A program made the translations under genes and the position numbers. This document shows, piece after piece, positions 9,129 to 17,481 of a stretch of DNA of 64,000 bases. Source of the stretch: Haloflavibacter putidus. Lineage in GTDB: Bacteria; Bacteroidota; Bacteroidia; Flavobacteriales; Flavobacteriaceae. A model generated the notes under the pieces. The model saw only the letters and a program-made list of their open reading frames with translations. It did no database searches and was not told where the DNA came from. The stretch spans positions 62,001 to 126,000 of the forward strand of contig NZ_VIAR01000002.1 in the NCBI RefSeq assembly GCF_006546625.1. Direction: 5' to 3'. Numbering within the stretch: the stretch's first letter is position 1; every line of letters begins with the position of its first letter.

Positions 9129-10811
9129 TTAGTTTTTGTTTTCGAAGCTTTGTAATAATAGAGCAATACCCATAACCAAAGCACACCCAAAAAGGTTTAA
9201 CCACAAATAAGGCATCCATTCTTGCCACCAACCTGAAACTACGATAGCTTGGGTAATAATAGCTGCGGTAAAAGTAGCTTTGCTTTTTACATATTTTACG
9301 AAAAAACCTAATAAGAAAATTCCTAAAACGTTGCCATAAAAGATAGAACCAATAATGTTTACCAATTGTATAAGGTTATCAAATAAATTGGCCACACTGG
9401 CAACCCCAATAGCAAATATTCCCCAAGCCAAAGTAAAAAGTTTGGAAGCATTTAAATAATGCTTTTCGGAATGTTCTGTTTTGTTATTCCTTTTATAAAG
9501 GTCCATTGCGGTGGTAGATGCTAAAGAATTTAATTCTGAAGCGGTAGAAGACATTGCCGCGCTTAAAATTACAGCCAACAGAAGTCCTATCAATCCACGT
9601 GGCAAATTATTTAATATAAAATGTATAAATACATAATCTTTATCGTTGGTTTCAATATCTGGGTCTGCTTTATTAATAAGCGAATTGGCAGCTTCTCTAA
9701 TGCTTTTATTTTCGGTTTCCAGATTTACCAATTGGGTTTTTAGTTGTTCGGCATTTTCGTTATTTGCTTTTTTTGCTTCGGCGAAAGCCAAAGAAGTTTT
9801 TGCTTTTTCTGCCTCGTTATTGGTTAACTCTTGTTGTAAATCTTTATATTCTTGCTCTACGGAAGAATTTTCTATAGCTGCTTCTGCGGCAGGGTTAAAA
9901 TTGAGTGGAGTTGGATTAAATTGATAAAAAATAAACACCATTACTCCAACTAAAAGAATAAAAAATTGCATTGGCACTTTTAGCAAACCATTGAAAATTA
10001 AACCCATCTGACTTTCCCTAACAGAGCTTGCAGATAAATAGCGTTGCACCTGACTTTGATCTGTACCAAAATAGGAGAGGGCCAAAAAACTGCCGCCTAT
10101 AAGTCCGCTCCAAAAAGTATAACGATTTTCAAAATCGAATGAGAAATCTAAAACTTCCAATTTGCCATTTGCGCCGGCAATTTCTAAAGCATTAGAAAAA
10201 CCTATCTCATCGGGCAAATAACTGGTAATTAGGAAAAAAGCGGTTAACATTCCTACAAAAATTACTGCCATTTGCTGTTTTTGTGTTAAGCTTACCGCTT
10301 TAGTGCCACCAGAAACTGTGTAAATTATTACCAAAACGCCAATTAAAATATTTAGAGTTGCAAGTTCCCAACCTAAAACTGCCGAAAGTACAATTGCGGG
10401 CGCAAAAATGGTAATTCCGGCCGCCACGCCGCGTTGTACCAAAAATAGAATTGCAGTTAAAGTTCTGGTTTTTAAATCAAATCGATCTTCTAAATACTCG
10501 TAGGCAGTATAAACTTTTAAACGATGGTAAATAGGAATAAAAACCATGCTTATAATTACCATTGCAACGGGTACGCCAAGATAAAACTGCACAAAACCCA
10601 TCCCGCTATGAAAAGCTTGCCCGGGTGTAGATAAAAAAGTAATAGCGCTGGCTTGGGTTGCCATTACAGACAAACCAACTGTATACCATTTAGCCTGATT
10701 GCCACCTTTTAAATAATCACTAACATTTTTGCTTCCACGCGTTTGATAATAGCCATAAATAACAATAAAACCTAAGGTAGAAAACAGAACGATTAAATCT
10801 AAATAATGCAT
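9129..10811 (-). CDS. Sodium:solute symporter (SSS family) with coiled-coil insertion
   Basis: A 560-residue inner-membrane protein with about 13 hydrophobic segments. SSS-family sequences include GGNQAKWYTVGLSVMATQAS near the N-terminus and FGTDQSQVQRYLSASS near the middle, which resembles the SSS signature. It should couple Na+ entry to uptake of a sugar, amino acid or similar solute; the substrate is unknown. Between later membrane segments (about residues 305-385) there is a hydrophilic, glutamate/lysine/asparagine-rich heptad-like stretch (EYKDLQQELTNNEAEKAKTS and onward) that predicts a coiled coil and is absent from classic PutP/SglT proteins. It is the last gene of an operon with a PIG-L deacetylase and a 37-residue membrane peptide, suggesting uptake of a deacetylation product. 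Confidence 0.9.
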   Translation of the reverse strand: MHYLDLIVLFSTLGFIVIYGYYQTRGSKNVSDYLKGGNQAKWYTVGLSVMATQASAITFLSTPGQAFHSGMGFVQFYLGVPVAMVIISMVFIPIYHRLKVYTAYEYLEDRFDLKTRTLTAILFLVQRGVAAGITIFAPAIVLSAVLGWELATLNILIGVLVIIYTVSGGTKAVSLTQKQQMAVIFVGMLTAFFLITSYLPDEIGFSNALEIAGANGKLEVLDFSFDFENRYTFWSGLIGGSFLALSYFGTDQSQVQRYLSASSVRESQMGLIFNGLLKVPMQFFILLVGVMVFIFYQFNPTPLNFNPAAEAAIENSSVEQEYKDLQQELTNNEAEKAKTSLAFAEAKKANNENAEQLKTQLVNLETENKSIREAANSLINKADPDIETNDKDYVFIHFILNNLPRGLIGLLLAVILSAAMSSTASELNSLASTTAMDLYKRNNKTEHSEKHYLNASKLFTLAWGIFAIGVASVANLFDNLIQLVNIIGSIFYGNVLGIFLLGFFVKYVKSKATFTAAIITQAIVVSGWWQEWMPYLWLNLFGCALVMGIALLLQSFENKN

Positions 10812-10821
10812 AGATATAGGT

Positions 10822-10935
10822 TTAAGCGAAATAACGCATAAATAAATAAAATACGATTACATACACTGCATTGGTTATTAAAACCAAGGTGTAACTCTTT
10901 TTCCAGTGGTATTTTTCAGGCTTTTCGTTTTTCAT
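10822..10935 (-). CDS. 37-residue single-span membrane peptide between deacetylase and symporter
   Basis: The reading frame encodes MKNEKPEKYHWKKSYTLVLI followed by TNAVYVIVFYLFMRYFA, with a charged N-terminus and one membrane span (about 15-36). Its ATG overlaps the stop of the PIG-L gene as ATGA (10932-10935), a typical translational coupling arrangement, and its stop lies 10 bases before the symporter start. That placement is the main evidence that it is real. It may be an accessory subunit that stabilises the SSS transporter, like other small transporter-linked peptides; that function is inference. Confidence 0.75.
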   Translation of the reverse strand: MKNEKPEKYHWKKSYTLVLITNAVYVIVFYLFMRYFA

Positions 10936-13424
10936 TTTCCTAAAGATAACAAGTTGGCAAATAAGCGGTAAGCACCGGGCACGCCGGCAGGCAATTCTCT
11001 AAAAAAGCTTAACCCGGTATAAATGTAATAGCCTTTTCCGTAAGGAGCTACTAATAAACTACCTTTCTTTTGAGTTTCCTGCTCATCGTTCATTCCTAAA
11101 ATTGGTGTAAATTTTTTATTCCACTCCTCCGGAAAATACAAACCTCTTTCTTGTACCCAATTTTCAAAATCTGCTTTCGTAATTTTATTTGGAGCGTTTA
11201 AAACCGGATGTTCGGGTGCTAAAAAGTCTACCTTAGCATTTTCGTTGGTAACTCTGTTTTTCGAAAGTTTTAAAGAATAAGGCGCAAGATTCTTGGTTTC
11301 TAGAGCGTGGGCGGTATTGTATTGCACTAGCATATTTCCACCGTTTTTCACAAAATCGAATAAAGTTTTTTGCTTGTATTTTAAGCTTTCTAAAACATTG
11401 TAGGCTCTAATGCCAACAACTACGGCATCAAATTGTGCCAATTTGTTTTGGTTTATTTCTGCCGGCGTCAAATAGGTTACATCATAGCCAATTTGGGTTA
11501 AACTTTCACCAACTTTATCTCCCGCTCCTTGAATGTAAGCAATTTTTTCACCTTTCTTTTTGATGTCAAGTTTTATTAATTTGGCTTCTGCAGGAGAAAG
11601 GATGCTTTGTTGCGGAATATGCTCATAATCTATAATCGCATTTTCTTGGCTGTATTTTTTTCCTTTACGGAAGAAAAACGCCTTTAATTTACCCGTTGTT
11701 TTTTCTTTAGGAGGAGTTATCTTAAACCTAAAAGTTTTTTCTTCTCCCTTTTTCTGAAAGCTAATCGGTATGGCGGCTGGTTCAATTTGCCAGTTTTCTC
11801 CTGCTTCTAAGCGTAACTCTCCTTCTGTGGCCGAAGAATTATTTTTTACTTTAAGGCTAATCGCTTTAGAAGTATTTTCGTTAAAGATTAAAATCTCCGG
11901 TTCTACTTTTAAACTTATTTTTGGTACGATTAAAAAAGGCTTATAAACTTCTCCTTTTACCGCATCATTAGTTTTATAAACTACGGGCTTGGTAAAATTC
12001 AATTTTGTGCCATTTATATTTAGGTTAAAAACCGCGTTTAAAGCGGCATCGTTTTCCGGCTTGCCACGCTTTAATTGTTCGGGTACTTTATACATACCAA
12101 TTGTGTGTGGCAAGTCTAACCAATACGGACTGGAATAGGCTATTTCTTTTGGCAGTTTGAAATTTACCGTTGTGTTATAAGAAGTGTTGTTACTTAGGTT
12201 TTTCTGTATAGATTTGGTAAAATTAGTTTCATTAAAATAAACACTATAAGCATTAGTATCCAGTTCATTACGATTGGTTACTTCAATATTTACTTTAACA
12301 GAATCGTTTGGAGTTGCTATTTGATTTTCCGCGTAAGCTTCTAGGTATAAACCGGCAGCAGAAGCAATGATTTCTTTTACTTCTTTTAGCTTAATTTCTT
12401 GCCAATGTTTATTTTCTAACTGCTCTATTTTAGTGTAAACCTGAAGCAATTTCGGAATGCTGTGCGATGGATTTTTAAAATCATAATCACGCTGGATTTC
12501 GCTTACCAATTCGCCAATTTCTTTTCCGTTTTTAAGCCGACTCCAACTGGTATTAATGCCGGCAAAAATGGCTTCTTGACCCGCTGGCATTTTCCCTTTT
12601 ATAAGTTCAATATATTCTAAATCTTTTCCGCGTACAGCGGTATTTCCAAAACCTTGCGATTTATGCTGACTCCGGCTTAAAGAAGCAATTTCTGTGTTAG
12701 ATTTTCCCAATACTGGATAATAATTACCAACATCTACGGCCAGCATATTGGATTTATCGGCATTTTTAAATTTTCCTTGGCTTCCGTAAAACCACCAAGA
12801 AGTATTAAAAAACATGCGTTTTGGTTGCCAAGTAGATAGATAATCTAACTGTTCTGAAAAACTACCTTTTTTGCCGGCAAGGTCAAAAGCTTCCATACTT
12901 AGTCGGGCAGAAGCGGTATGATGCCCGTGTGTCCTGCCTTCTGTACGATGGTCAAACCGATTGATAATTACATCTGGCTGAAATTTCCTGATTGTCCAAA
13001 CTACATCGCTCAATACTTTTTCTTTATCCCATATTGAAAGTGTTTCTGTAGGATTTTTAGAATAACCAAAATCGTTGGCGCGGGTAAAAAATTGTTCGCC
13101 GCCGTCAATTCTTCTTGCAGCCAACAATTCTTGTGTACGAATAACGCCTAAAGCTTCGCGTATTTCGGGACCAATAAGATTTTGACCGCCGTCTCCTCGC
13201 GTAAGCGATAAATAGCCGGTTCTGGCGTGCAGGTTTTTAGAAAGGTAAGAAATAAGTTTGGTGTTTTCGTCGTCCGGATGGGCGGCAATATATAAAACCG
13301 AACCTAAAAAGTTGAGTTTCTCAATTTTTTGATATATTTCGGAGCTGTTAAGTTGTGTTTTATATTGACTAAAAGAAGAAAAAGCAAAAAGTAGCGCAAA
13401 CAGGCTTAAACTTATTTTTTTCAT
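10932..13424 (-). CDS. Secreted PIG-L/LmbE-family deacetylase with long C-terminal extension
   Basis: A roughly 830-residue exported protein. The signal peptide is MKKISLSLFALLFAFSSFSQ. The N-terminal PIG-L domain (about 35-300) has the zinc motif AAHPDDE near 47-53 and a distal RTHGHHTAS. PIG-L enzymes are Zn-dependent N-acetyl-sugar deacetylases. The remaining 500 residues contain beta-sandwich repeats (NEW3-like, around LKVKNNSSATEGELRLEAGENW) and a C-terminal Rossmann/glutamine-amidotransferase-like segment (QFDAVVVGIRAYN). The first ATG of the frame (13448) overlaps the predicted promoter, so the second, at 13424, is preferred. It is translationally coupled to a small membrane peptide and a symporter. 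Periplasmic deacetylation of an amino-sugar glycan is plausible; the substrate is unproven. Confidence 0.87.
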   Translation of the reverse strand: MKKISLSLFALLFAFSSFSQYKTQLNSSEIYQKIEKLNFLGSVLYIAAHPDDENTKLISYLSKNLHARTGYLSLTRGDGGQNLIGPEIREALGVIRTQELLAARRIDGGEQFFTRANDFGYSKNPTETLSIWDKEKVLSDVVWTIRKFQPDVIINRFDHRTEGRTHGHHTASARLSMEAFDLAGKKGSFSEQLDYLSTWQPKRMFFNTSWWFYGSQGKFKNADKSNMLAVDVGNYYPVLGKSNTEIASLSRSQHKSQGFGNTAVRGKDLEYIELIKGKMPAGQEAIFAGINTSWSRLKNGKEIGELVSEIQRDYDFKNPSHSIPKLLQVYTKIEQLENKHWQEIKLKEVKEIIASAAGLYLEAYAENQIATPNDSVKVNIEVTNRNELDTNAYSVYFNETNFTKSIQKNLSNNTSYNTTVNFKLPKEIAYSSPYWLDLPHTIGMYKVPEQLKRGKPENDAALNAVFNLNINGTKLNFTKPVVYKTNDAVKGEVYKPFLIVPKISLKVEPEILIFNENTSKAISLKVKNNSSATEGELRLEAGENWQIEPAAIPISFQKKGEEKTFRFKITPPKEKTTGKLKAFFFRKGKKYSQENAIIDYEHIPQQSILSPAEAKLIKLDIKKKGEKIAYIQGAGDKVGESLTQIGYDVTYLTPAEINQNKLAQFDAVVVGIRAYNVLESLKYKQKTLFDFVKNGGNMLVQYNTAHALETKNLAPYSLKLSKNRVTNENAKVDFLAPEHPVLNAPNKITKADFENWVQERGLYFPEEWNKKFTPILGMNDEQETQKKGSLLVAPYGKGYYIYTGLSFFRELPAGVPGAYRLFANLLSLGK

Positions 13425-13445
13425 AAGGCGTTTATCAGTTTTTTC

Positions 13446-13453
13446 CAAATATA
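13446..13453 (-). promoter_or_regulatory. Candidate TAnnTTTG promoter of the deacetylase-symporter operon
   Basis: The minus strand reads TATATTTG. A start site about 7 bases downstream would exclude the ATG at 13448 and support translation from 13424, where a signal peptide begins. Confidence 0.45.
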
Positions 13454-13491
13454 CTAACTTTAATTAAGGTAGTTTAATCTATTATAAGCTA

Positions 13492-13995
13492 ATGGAGTTA
13501 TCTAACGAAATAGTGCTAAGACCAAGGTTTGACGAGCCTTTGCCCGTAGAAAAAGAGTCGCTTTTTGAAAGTTTTAAGGCAGAAAAAACAAGTCAGAAAC
13601 GCTTTATTGTGTCTTTGGTAGACACGCATATTTTTATTAAAATTCCTAAAAAAGATCAAAATTTTTGGACGCCGCAACTGCATCTGGAAATAAAAACAGA
13701 CTTCGAAGGCAAGGATAAAATACACGGTTTTTTTGGCCCAAATCCTACAGTTTGGACAATGTTTATGTTTTTACATTTTGTTTTAATTACCAGTTTCTTG
13801 GGCATTCTGGCTTGGGGTTACTCTTTGTATAGTTTAAAGCAAGGTATTATTGTACCAATTGGCGTTGGTGTTTTTTTGGTTCTTATGTGGTTGGCACTCT
13901 ACATTGGTGGTCGGATAGGTAAAAAACAAGGCAAGCGGGAAATGCAGCTTTTATATGGTTTTTATAAAGAAGTTATGGCAAAGGCACGAATTTAA
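13492..13995 (+). CDS. Hypothetical two-span membrane protein
   Basis: I do not recognise a family. The 167-residue product has a soluble N-terminal part of about 80 residues (strand-rich, with FIVSLVDTHIFIKIPKKDQ and FWTPQLHLEI). Two membrane segments follow (about 85-108, TMFMFLHFVLITSFLGILAW, and 120-140, IIVPIGVGVFLVLMWLALYI), then a basic cytoplasmic tail. It is divergent from the PIG-L operon and convergent with the MscS gene; the two stop codons overlap. Similar proteins are common in flavobacteria without assigned roles. No operon partner helps to infer function. Confidence 0.75.
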   Translation: MELSNEIVLRPRFDEPLPVEKESLFESFKAEKTSQKRFIVSLVDTHIFIKIPKKDQNFWTPQLHLEIKTDFEGKDKIHGFFGPNPTVWTMFMFLHFVLITSFLGILAWGYSLYSLKQGIIVPIGVGVFLVLMWLALYIGGRIGKKQGKREMQLLYGFYKEVMAKARI

Positions 13996-14531
13996 ACCGC
14001 ATCTGCGCCATCGTCGTTTAATGGGTTTTTCTTTTTTAAGGATACCGGTTTCTGCAAGATTAAATTGTTGGGATAAGTAATTAACTCCCCGTCTGCAGTG
14101 CGCAAATGCAACTGAAAAGCGCGAATATCTTCTATAATGGCTTCTATGGGAAAGTCTTTGTCGTGTATTTGAATTTTATCGCCAATTTTATACGGAAAAG
14201 AAAAGAACAAAATAACCCCGGAGGTAATATTGCTTAAAATAGACCAAATAGCAAATAAACCCACGCCAAGCACCGCAAACACAGAAGAAAAAACCAAGGC
14301 CAATCTGGAAGCTTCTACTCCCCAAATGAGCAAGAGTAAAAATGCAGCGATAAAAACAACCAAAACATTGATGTACTTAAACATCAAATTAATGCGACCT
14401 ATATTAATATCTTCGCGTTTGCCTACTTTTTTAGCAGCAGTCTTTAAAGCCAAACGTAAAAAAAGCATAAAAATAATTAACCCCGCAGTAAACGATATTT
14501 CTGTCTGATAGGTTAAAAATATACTGTCCAT
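13992..14531 (-). CDS. Small mechanosensitive channel (MscS family)
   Basis: The 179-residue protein matches the core of MscS. It has two or three membrane spans; the pore-lining segment includes FSSVFAVLGVGLFAIWSILS. The beta domain (about 115-165) starts NITSGVILFFSFPYKIGDKI and has ITYPNNLILQKPV. It lacks the large C-terminal cage of E. coli MscS (286 residues), so it is a minimal version. Family members open on membrane tension and release solutes during hypo-osmotic shock. It probably has its own promoter (14555-14562). The family call is strong; gating of such short versions has not been judged here. Confidence 0.88.
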   Translation of the reverse strand: MDSIFLTYQTEISFTAGLIIFMLFLRLALKTAAKKVGKREDINIGRINLMFKYINVLVVFIAAFLLLLIWGVEASRLALVFSSVFAVLGVGLFAIWSILSNITSGVILFFSFPYKIGDKIQIHDKDFPIEAIIEDIRAFQLHLRTADGELITYPNNLILQKPVSLKKKNPLNDDGADAV

Positions 14532-14554
14532 TTTTTAAGTAGTTTAATTTTTTG

Positions 14555-14562
14555 CAAAGATA
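14555..14562 (-). promoter_or_regulatory. Candidate TAnnTTTG promoter of the mscS-like gene
   Basis: The minus strand reads TATCTTTG, 24 bases before the ATG at 14531. It matches the Bacteroidetes -7 consensus. Confidence 0.4.
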
Positions 14563-14593
14563 CTTCTAAAAGTAATTGAAGCGTAAAACTTAA

Positions 14594-15178
14594 CTAAAAT
14601 TTCAGTAATTCTCTGTAAAGCAAATGTACCGGCATTCCCATAACGGTAAAATAAGAGCCTTCTATTTTTTCTACGCCAATTTTACCTATCCATTCTTGTA
14701 TGCCGTAAGCGCCGGCTTTGTCAAGAGGAGAGAAGTTTTCTATATAAAAATCTATTTCGGTGGGGGTTAATTCTTTAAAGAAAACTTTTGTACTATCGTA
14801 AAAGCTTACTGTTTTTAAGCTATTTTTCAAACAAACCGAAGAGATAACTTGGTGTTCTTTTCCAGATAAATTTAAAAGCATTTTTTTAGCTTCCGCGGAA
14901 TTTTTTGGTTTTCCTAAAACTTTTTTGTTTAAACAAACTATTGTGTCTCCTGTAATCAATAAATCGTTTAAACCTAAATTTTCTTTAAAGGCTTTTGCTT
15001 TTAATTCTGCCAGGTAAATTGCTACTTCTTCCGGTTTGAGATTTTTGGGATAAACTTCTTCTACCGGTTTTAATTGTAGCGAATAAGAAAGTCCTAAATC
15101 TTTTAAAAACTGCTGACGCCTGGGCGAGGCAGAGCCTAAAATAATTTTTTTATCCCGGAGTTTTTCAGCTAAAATCAT
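14594..15178 (-). CDS. maf: Maf-family nucleoside triphosphate pyrophosphatase
   Basis: A 194-residue Maf protein with IILGSASPRRQQFLKDLGL at 12-30 and LITGDTIVCLNKKVLGKPK in the middle, both hallmark segments, plus the C-terminal GAYGIQEWIGKIGVEKIEGS. Maf proteins hydrolyse dTTP, UTP and modified pyrimidine nucleotides to the monophosphate and limit their incorporation. Its ATG overlaps the stop of the UbiA gene by four bases (ATGA), so it is translationally coupled as the last gene of a four-gene operon. The arrangement with KdsC-like and prenyltransferase genes is probably historical rather than functional. Confidence 0.94.
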   Translation of the reverse strand: MILAEKLRDKKIILGSASPRRQQFLKDLGLSYSLQLKPVEEVYPKNLKPEEVAIYLAELKAKAFKENLGLNDLLITGDTIVCLNKKVLGKPKNSAEAKKMLLNLSGKEHQVISSVCLKNSLKTVSFYDSTKVFFKELTPTEIDFYIENFSPLDKAGAYGIQEWIGKIGVEKIEGSYFTVMGMPVHLLYRELLKF

Positions 15179-16086
15179 GATAAAATAAATTGATAAAGCG
15201 CTAACGATAAAATACCAAAAACTAAAATCAGTTTTAAAATTGAACTGATCAAACTGTAATCTTTAGCCGTGTTTGCTGTCCATATTTTTACCATTCCGTA
15301 AAGTAAAGGGGCAACAATTAACACTAAAACATAAATTACCGCTAAAGTTTGGGTGTATAAATAGTTGTAAATATAGTAAATACTCGCTGCCAGTGGTAAA
15401 AGCAACAAAACAAAAACTACTTTATTAACGCGTTCCTGGCCCAATAAAATGGGCAAGGTTGTTAAGCCGGCTTTATAATCGCCATTAATATCTTGTTGGT
15501 CTTTTACAATTTCGCGAATAAAATTAATAAGAAAAGCAAAAATTGCATAGTCTAATAAAATTGAAAAAATGGTAAGTTGCGATTGTTGGTTGTAGGTAGT
15601 AATTGCCGGCATTAAATCAAAAATTCCCACAATAATTATGCTCATTGCAACCAAAATACTTATTAGCAAATTACCAACTACAGCATACGATTTTATGTAA
15701 GAAGAATATAAATATAACAGGGCAGAGATACCTATAAAAATTGCGGCAAACTCTGGTCTCTGTATTAGATTAGATAAATAAAAACCTATACCAACACCTA
15801 TTATATTAAAGACTAGAAATAAATTATAACCGGTTTTTTCGCTTATATTTTTACCGATTAACTGCTTTTTGGGTTGGTTTACTATATCTATTTCTCTATC
15901 AAAAATATCGTTTATTACATTACCGCCGGCAGCTAAAAAAAGTGTAGATATTACCAATAAAGCAAAACCAAAATCGTTTAGCGTTATGGCAATATTAAAA
16001 GGTTCAAAAAGATAGTATTTTATAATGAGTTGGGTGGCAGCAAGCATTAACAGGTTTTGCCATCTAACCAGTTTAAGGTATTTCAC
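15175..16086 (-). CDS. UbiA-family prenyltransferase (geranylgeranylglycerol-phosphate type)
   Basis: A 303-residue integral membrane protein with eight or nine spans. It has the two aspartate-rich sites of UbiA enzymes: NDIFDREID (N59, D60, D63, D67) and, near 195-205, DQQDINGDYKAG. These bind Mg2+ and the prenyl diphosphate. The short NDIFDREIDIVNQPKKQLI signature and overall form resemble the bacterial homologues annotated as digeranylgeranylglyceryl phosphate synthase, an archaeal-lipid enzyme type found in Bacteroidetes. MenA is an alternative, but menA proteins usually have different motifs and sit with menB. It lies 20 bases after the KdsC-like gene and overlaps Maf. The exact substrate is uncertain. 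Confidence 0.8.
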   Translation of the reverse strand: MKYLKLVRWQNLLMLAATQLIIKYYLFEPFNIAITLNDFGFALLVISTLFLAAGGNVINDIFDREIDIVNQPKKQLIGKNISEKTGYNLFLVFNIIGVGIGFYLSNLIQRPEFAAIFIGISALLYLYSSYIKSYAVVGNLLISILVAMSIIIVGIFDLMPAITTYNQQSQLTIFSILLDYAIFAFLINFIREIVKDQQDINGDYKAGLTTLPILLGQERVNKVVFVLLLLPLAASIYYIYNYLYTQTLAVIYVLVLIVAPLLYGMVKIWTANTAKDYSLISSILKLILVFGILSLALYQFILS

Positions 16087-16106
16087 GTTAAAGTAAATTT
16101 AGGGGA

Positions 16107-16613
16107 TTATTTGTTCCAGTTTCCTTGCACGCGCAAAACTTGTTCTATCAAATCGCGTACGCAGCCTTCGCCACCTTTTTTATGCGAAACGTATTTTGTA
16201 ATACTTTTTACTTCGTTTACGGCATCTTGCGGGCAAGTTGGTAAGCCAATCAATTTCATTGGGTGCGTATCGGGAATATCGTCTCCCATATAAGCTACAT
16301 TTTCCGGCTTTATTCCGTAAATATCAAAAAACTCGTCTAAACATTCTACTTTGTCTTCTATACCCAAATAAATATCGGTTATACCAAGATTACGTAAGCG
16401 TTTGCGCACGCCTTCATTTTTACCGCCAGAAATAATACACACCGTATAACCTTTTTTTATTGCATGTTTTAGCGCATAGCCATCTTTAATATTCATAGAT
16501 CGCAGCAATTCTCCTTCGGTAGAAACCAAAATAGAACCGTTTGTTAAAACGCCGTCTACGTCAAAAACAAACGTGCTAATATCGTTTAAAATTTCTTTAT
16601 AATTTTTTGCCAT
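16107..16613 (-). CDS. kdsC: HAD phosphatase, KdsC-like (Kdo-8-phosphate phosphatase)
   Basis: A 168-residue HAD-IIIA hydrolase without a cap domain. The nucleophile motif FVFDVDGVLTNG has D18 and D20; later motifs are VCIISGGKNEGVRKRL and VAYMGDDIPDTHPM. This is the KdsC layout, which dephosphorylates Kdo-8-phosphate to Kdo before CMP activation by KdsB (a KdsB fusion is encoded at 702-2576). It could also act on another sugar phosphate, as small tetrameric HADs overlap in sequence. It overlaps the preceding DUF2520 gene by 17 bases. Confidence 0.85.
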   Translation of the reverse strand: MAKNYKEILNDISTFVFDVDGVLTNGSILVSTEGELLRSMNIKDGYALKHAIKKGYTVCIISGGKNEGVRKRLRNLGITDIYLGIEDKVECLDEFFDIYGIKPENVAYMGDDIPDTHPMKLIGLPTCPQDAVNEVKSITKYVSHKKGGEGCVRDLIEQVLRVQGNWNK

Positions 16614-17355
16614 GTTTGTCTTGAATTGATTGGGTGAGCAAGGTATAAATTTCTTTAAAATTAGCCGAACTTAATTGCGACAAATGCCGGTTTATCGTTT
16701 CGCGGTCGTTTCTTATAGCCGGTCCGGTTTGTACTTGCGCGGGAGAATTTTTAGTTGCTTTTTGAGCAGTTTCGGTAATCAAACTCGTAAGAATAGAGTA
16801 GGGAACTTGGTTTTCTTTACAAAGATCTTCGCCAATGCTGTAAAGATGATTTACAAAGTTGCAAACAAAAACAGCCGAAAGGTGTAAAGATTTGCGTTGC
16901 GAAGTAGAAATAGAAAATACTTTTTTACTGATGCTTTTGGCTAAATTTTCTAAAATAGCATAATCTTTTTCAAATTCTGTTTCTAAGCAAAGCGGAATTT
17001 CCGTAAAGTCTACCGCTGTATTTTTAGAAAAAGTTTGCAAGGGATAAAATACTGCATTTCTGCAATTTTCTTGTAATAAGGGTAAACTTCCCGAGCTATG
17101 TGCAATAAGACGTGTTGGTTTTGCTATTTTTTTTATGGTTTCTTCCATAAAGTCGTCTTTTAGCGCTACAATAAAAATATCGCTTTCTTCTAGCTCTTCT
17201 AATTTGGTGGTAGTTTTCACCAAGTTTTTAAAAGGCGATAAACTTGCTTCTTTATGGTTGTAAACTTGGTTAATTTTCACATTATCAGAAGTATGAAAAA
17301 CCTTAAATAAATGCGTGGCTACATTGCCGGTTCCTAAAAGGGTTATCTGTATCAT
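16597..17355 (-). CDS. Rossmann-like plus DUF2520 dehydrogenase-like protein
   Basis: The 252-residue protein begins MIQITLLGTGNVATHLFKVF, a dinucleotide-binding fold (GTGNVA at 8-13). The N-terminal domain resembles the F420-dependent NADP oxidoreductase/pyrroline-5-carboxylate reductase fold; the C-terminal DUF2520 helical domain includes HLSAVFVCNFVNHLYSIGEDL and TGPAIRNDRETINRHL. The family is widespread and uncharacterised. It is the first gene of the operon leading to KdsC-like, UbiA and Maf. The reaction is unknown; an NAD(P)-linked oxidoreductase is the most that can be said. Confidence 0.85.
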   Translation of the reverse strand: MIQITLLGTGNVATHLFKVFHTSDNVKINQVYNHKEASLSPFKNLVKTTTKLEELEESDIFIVALKDDFMEETIKKIAKPTRLIAHSSGSLPLLQENCRNAVFYPLQTFSKNTAVDFTEIPLCLETEFEKDYAILENLAKSISKKVFSISTSQRKSLHLSAVFVCNFVNHLYSIGEDLCKENQVPYSILTSLITETAQKATKNSPAQVQTGPAIRNDRETINRHLSQLSSANFKEIYTLLTQSIQDKHGKKL

Positions 17356-17450
17356 AGCGCTAAAATATAAAATAAGCGCGGCTTCTTAAAATTAACATTT
17401 TTTGGTAGACTTTAGCTGTGAATTTTGTCTTAAAATCGAAGTAAATTCAA

Positions 17451-17458
17451 TAAATTTG
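17451..17458 (+). promoter_or_regulatory. Candidate TAnnTTTG promoter of ccsBA
   Basis: TAAATTTG matches the Bacteroidetes -7 element; a TTG at 17425-17427 could be the -33 element. Transcription would begin near 17465, after the GTG at 17458, which therefore cannot be the start codon; ATG 17482 fits. Confidence 0.5.
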
Positions 17459-17481
17459 TGCAGTTTTTAAATACGCTATCC

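Noticed and set aside
9646-9924. Plus-strand frame inside the symporter gene
   Set aside because: It is the complement of the lysine/glutamate-rich coiled-coil coding segment, giving a leucine/serine-rich shadow.
17458-17481. GTG start of ccsBA giving an eight-residue extension
   Set aside because: It overlaps the predicted promoter element, and ATG 17482 gives a normal membrane N-terminus.
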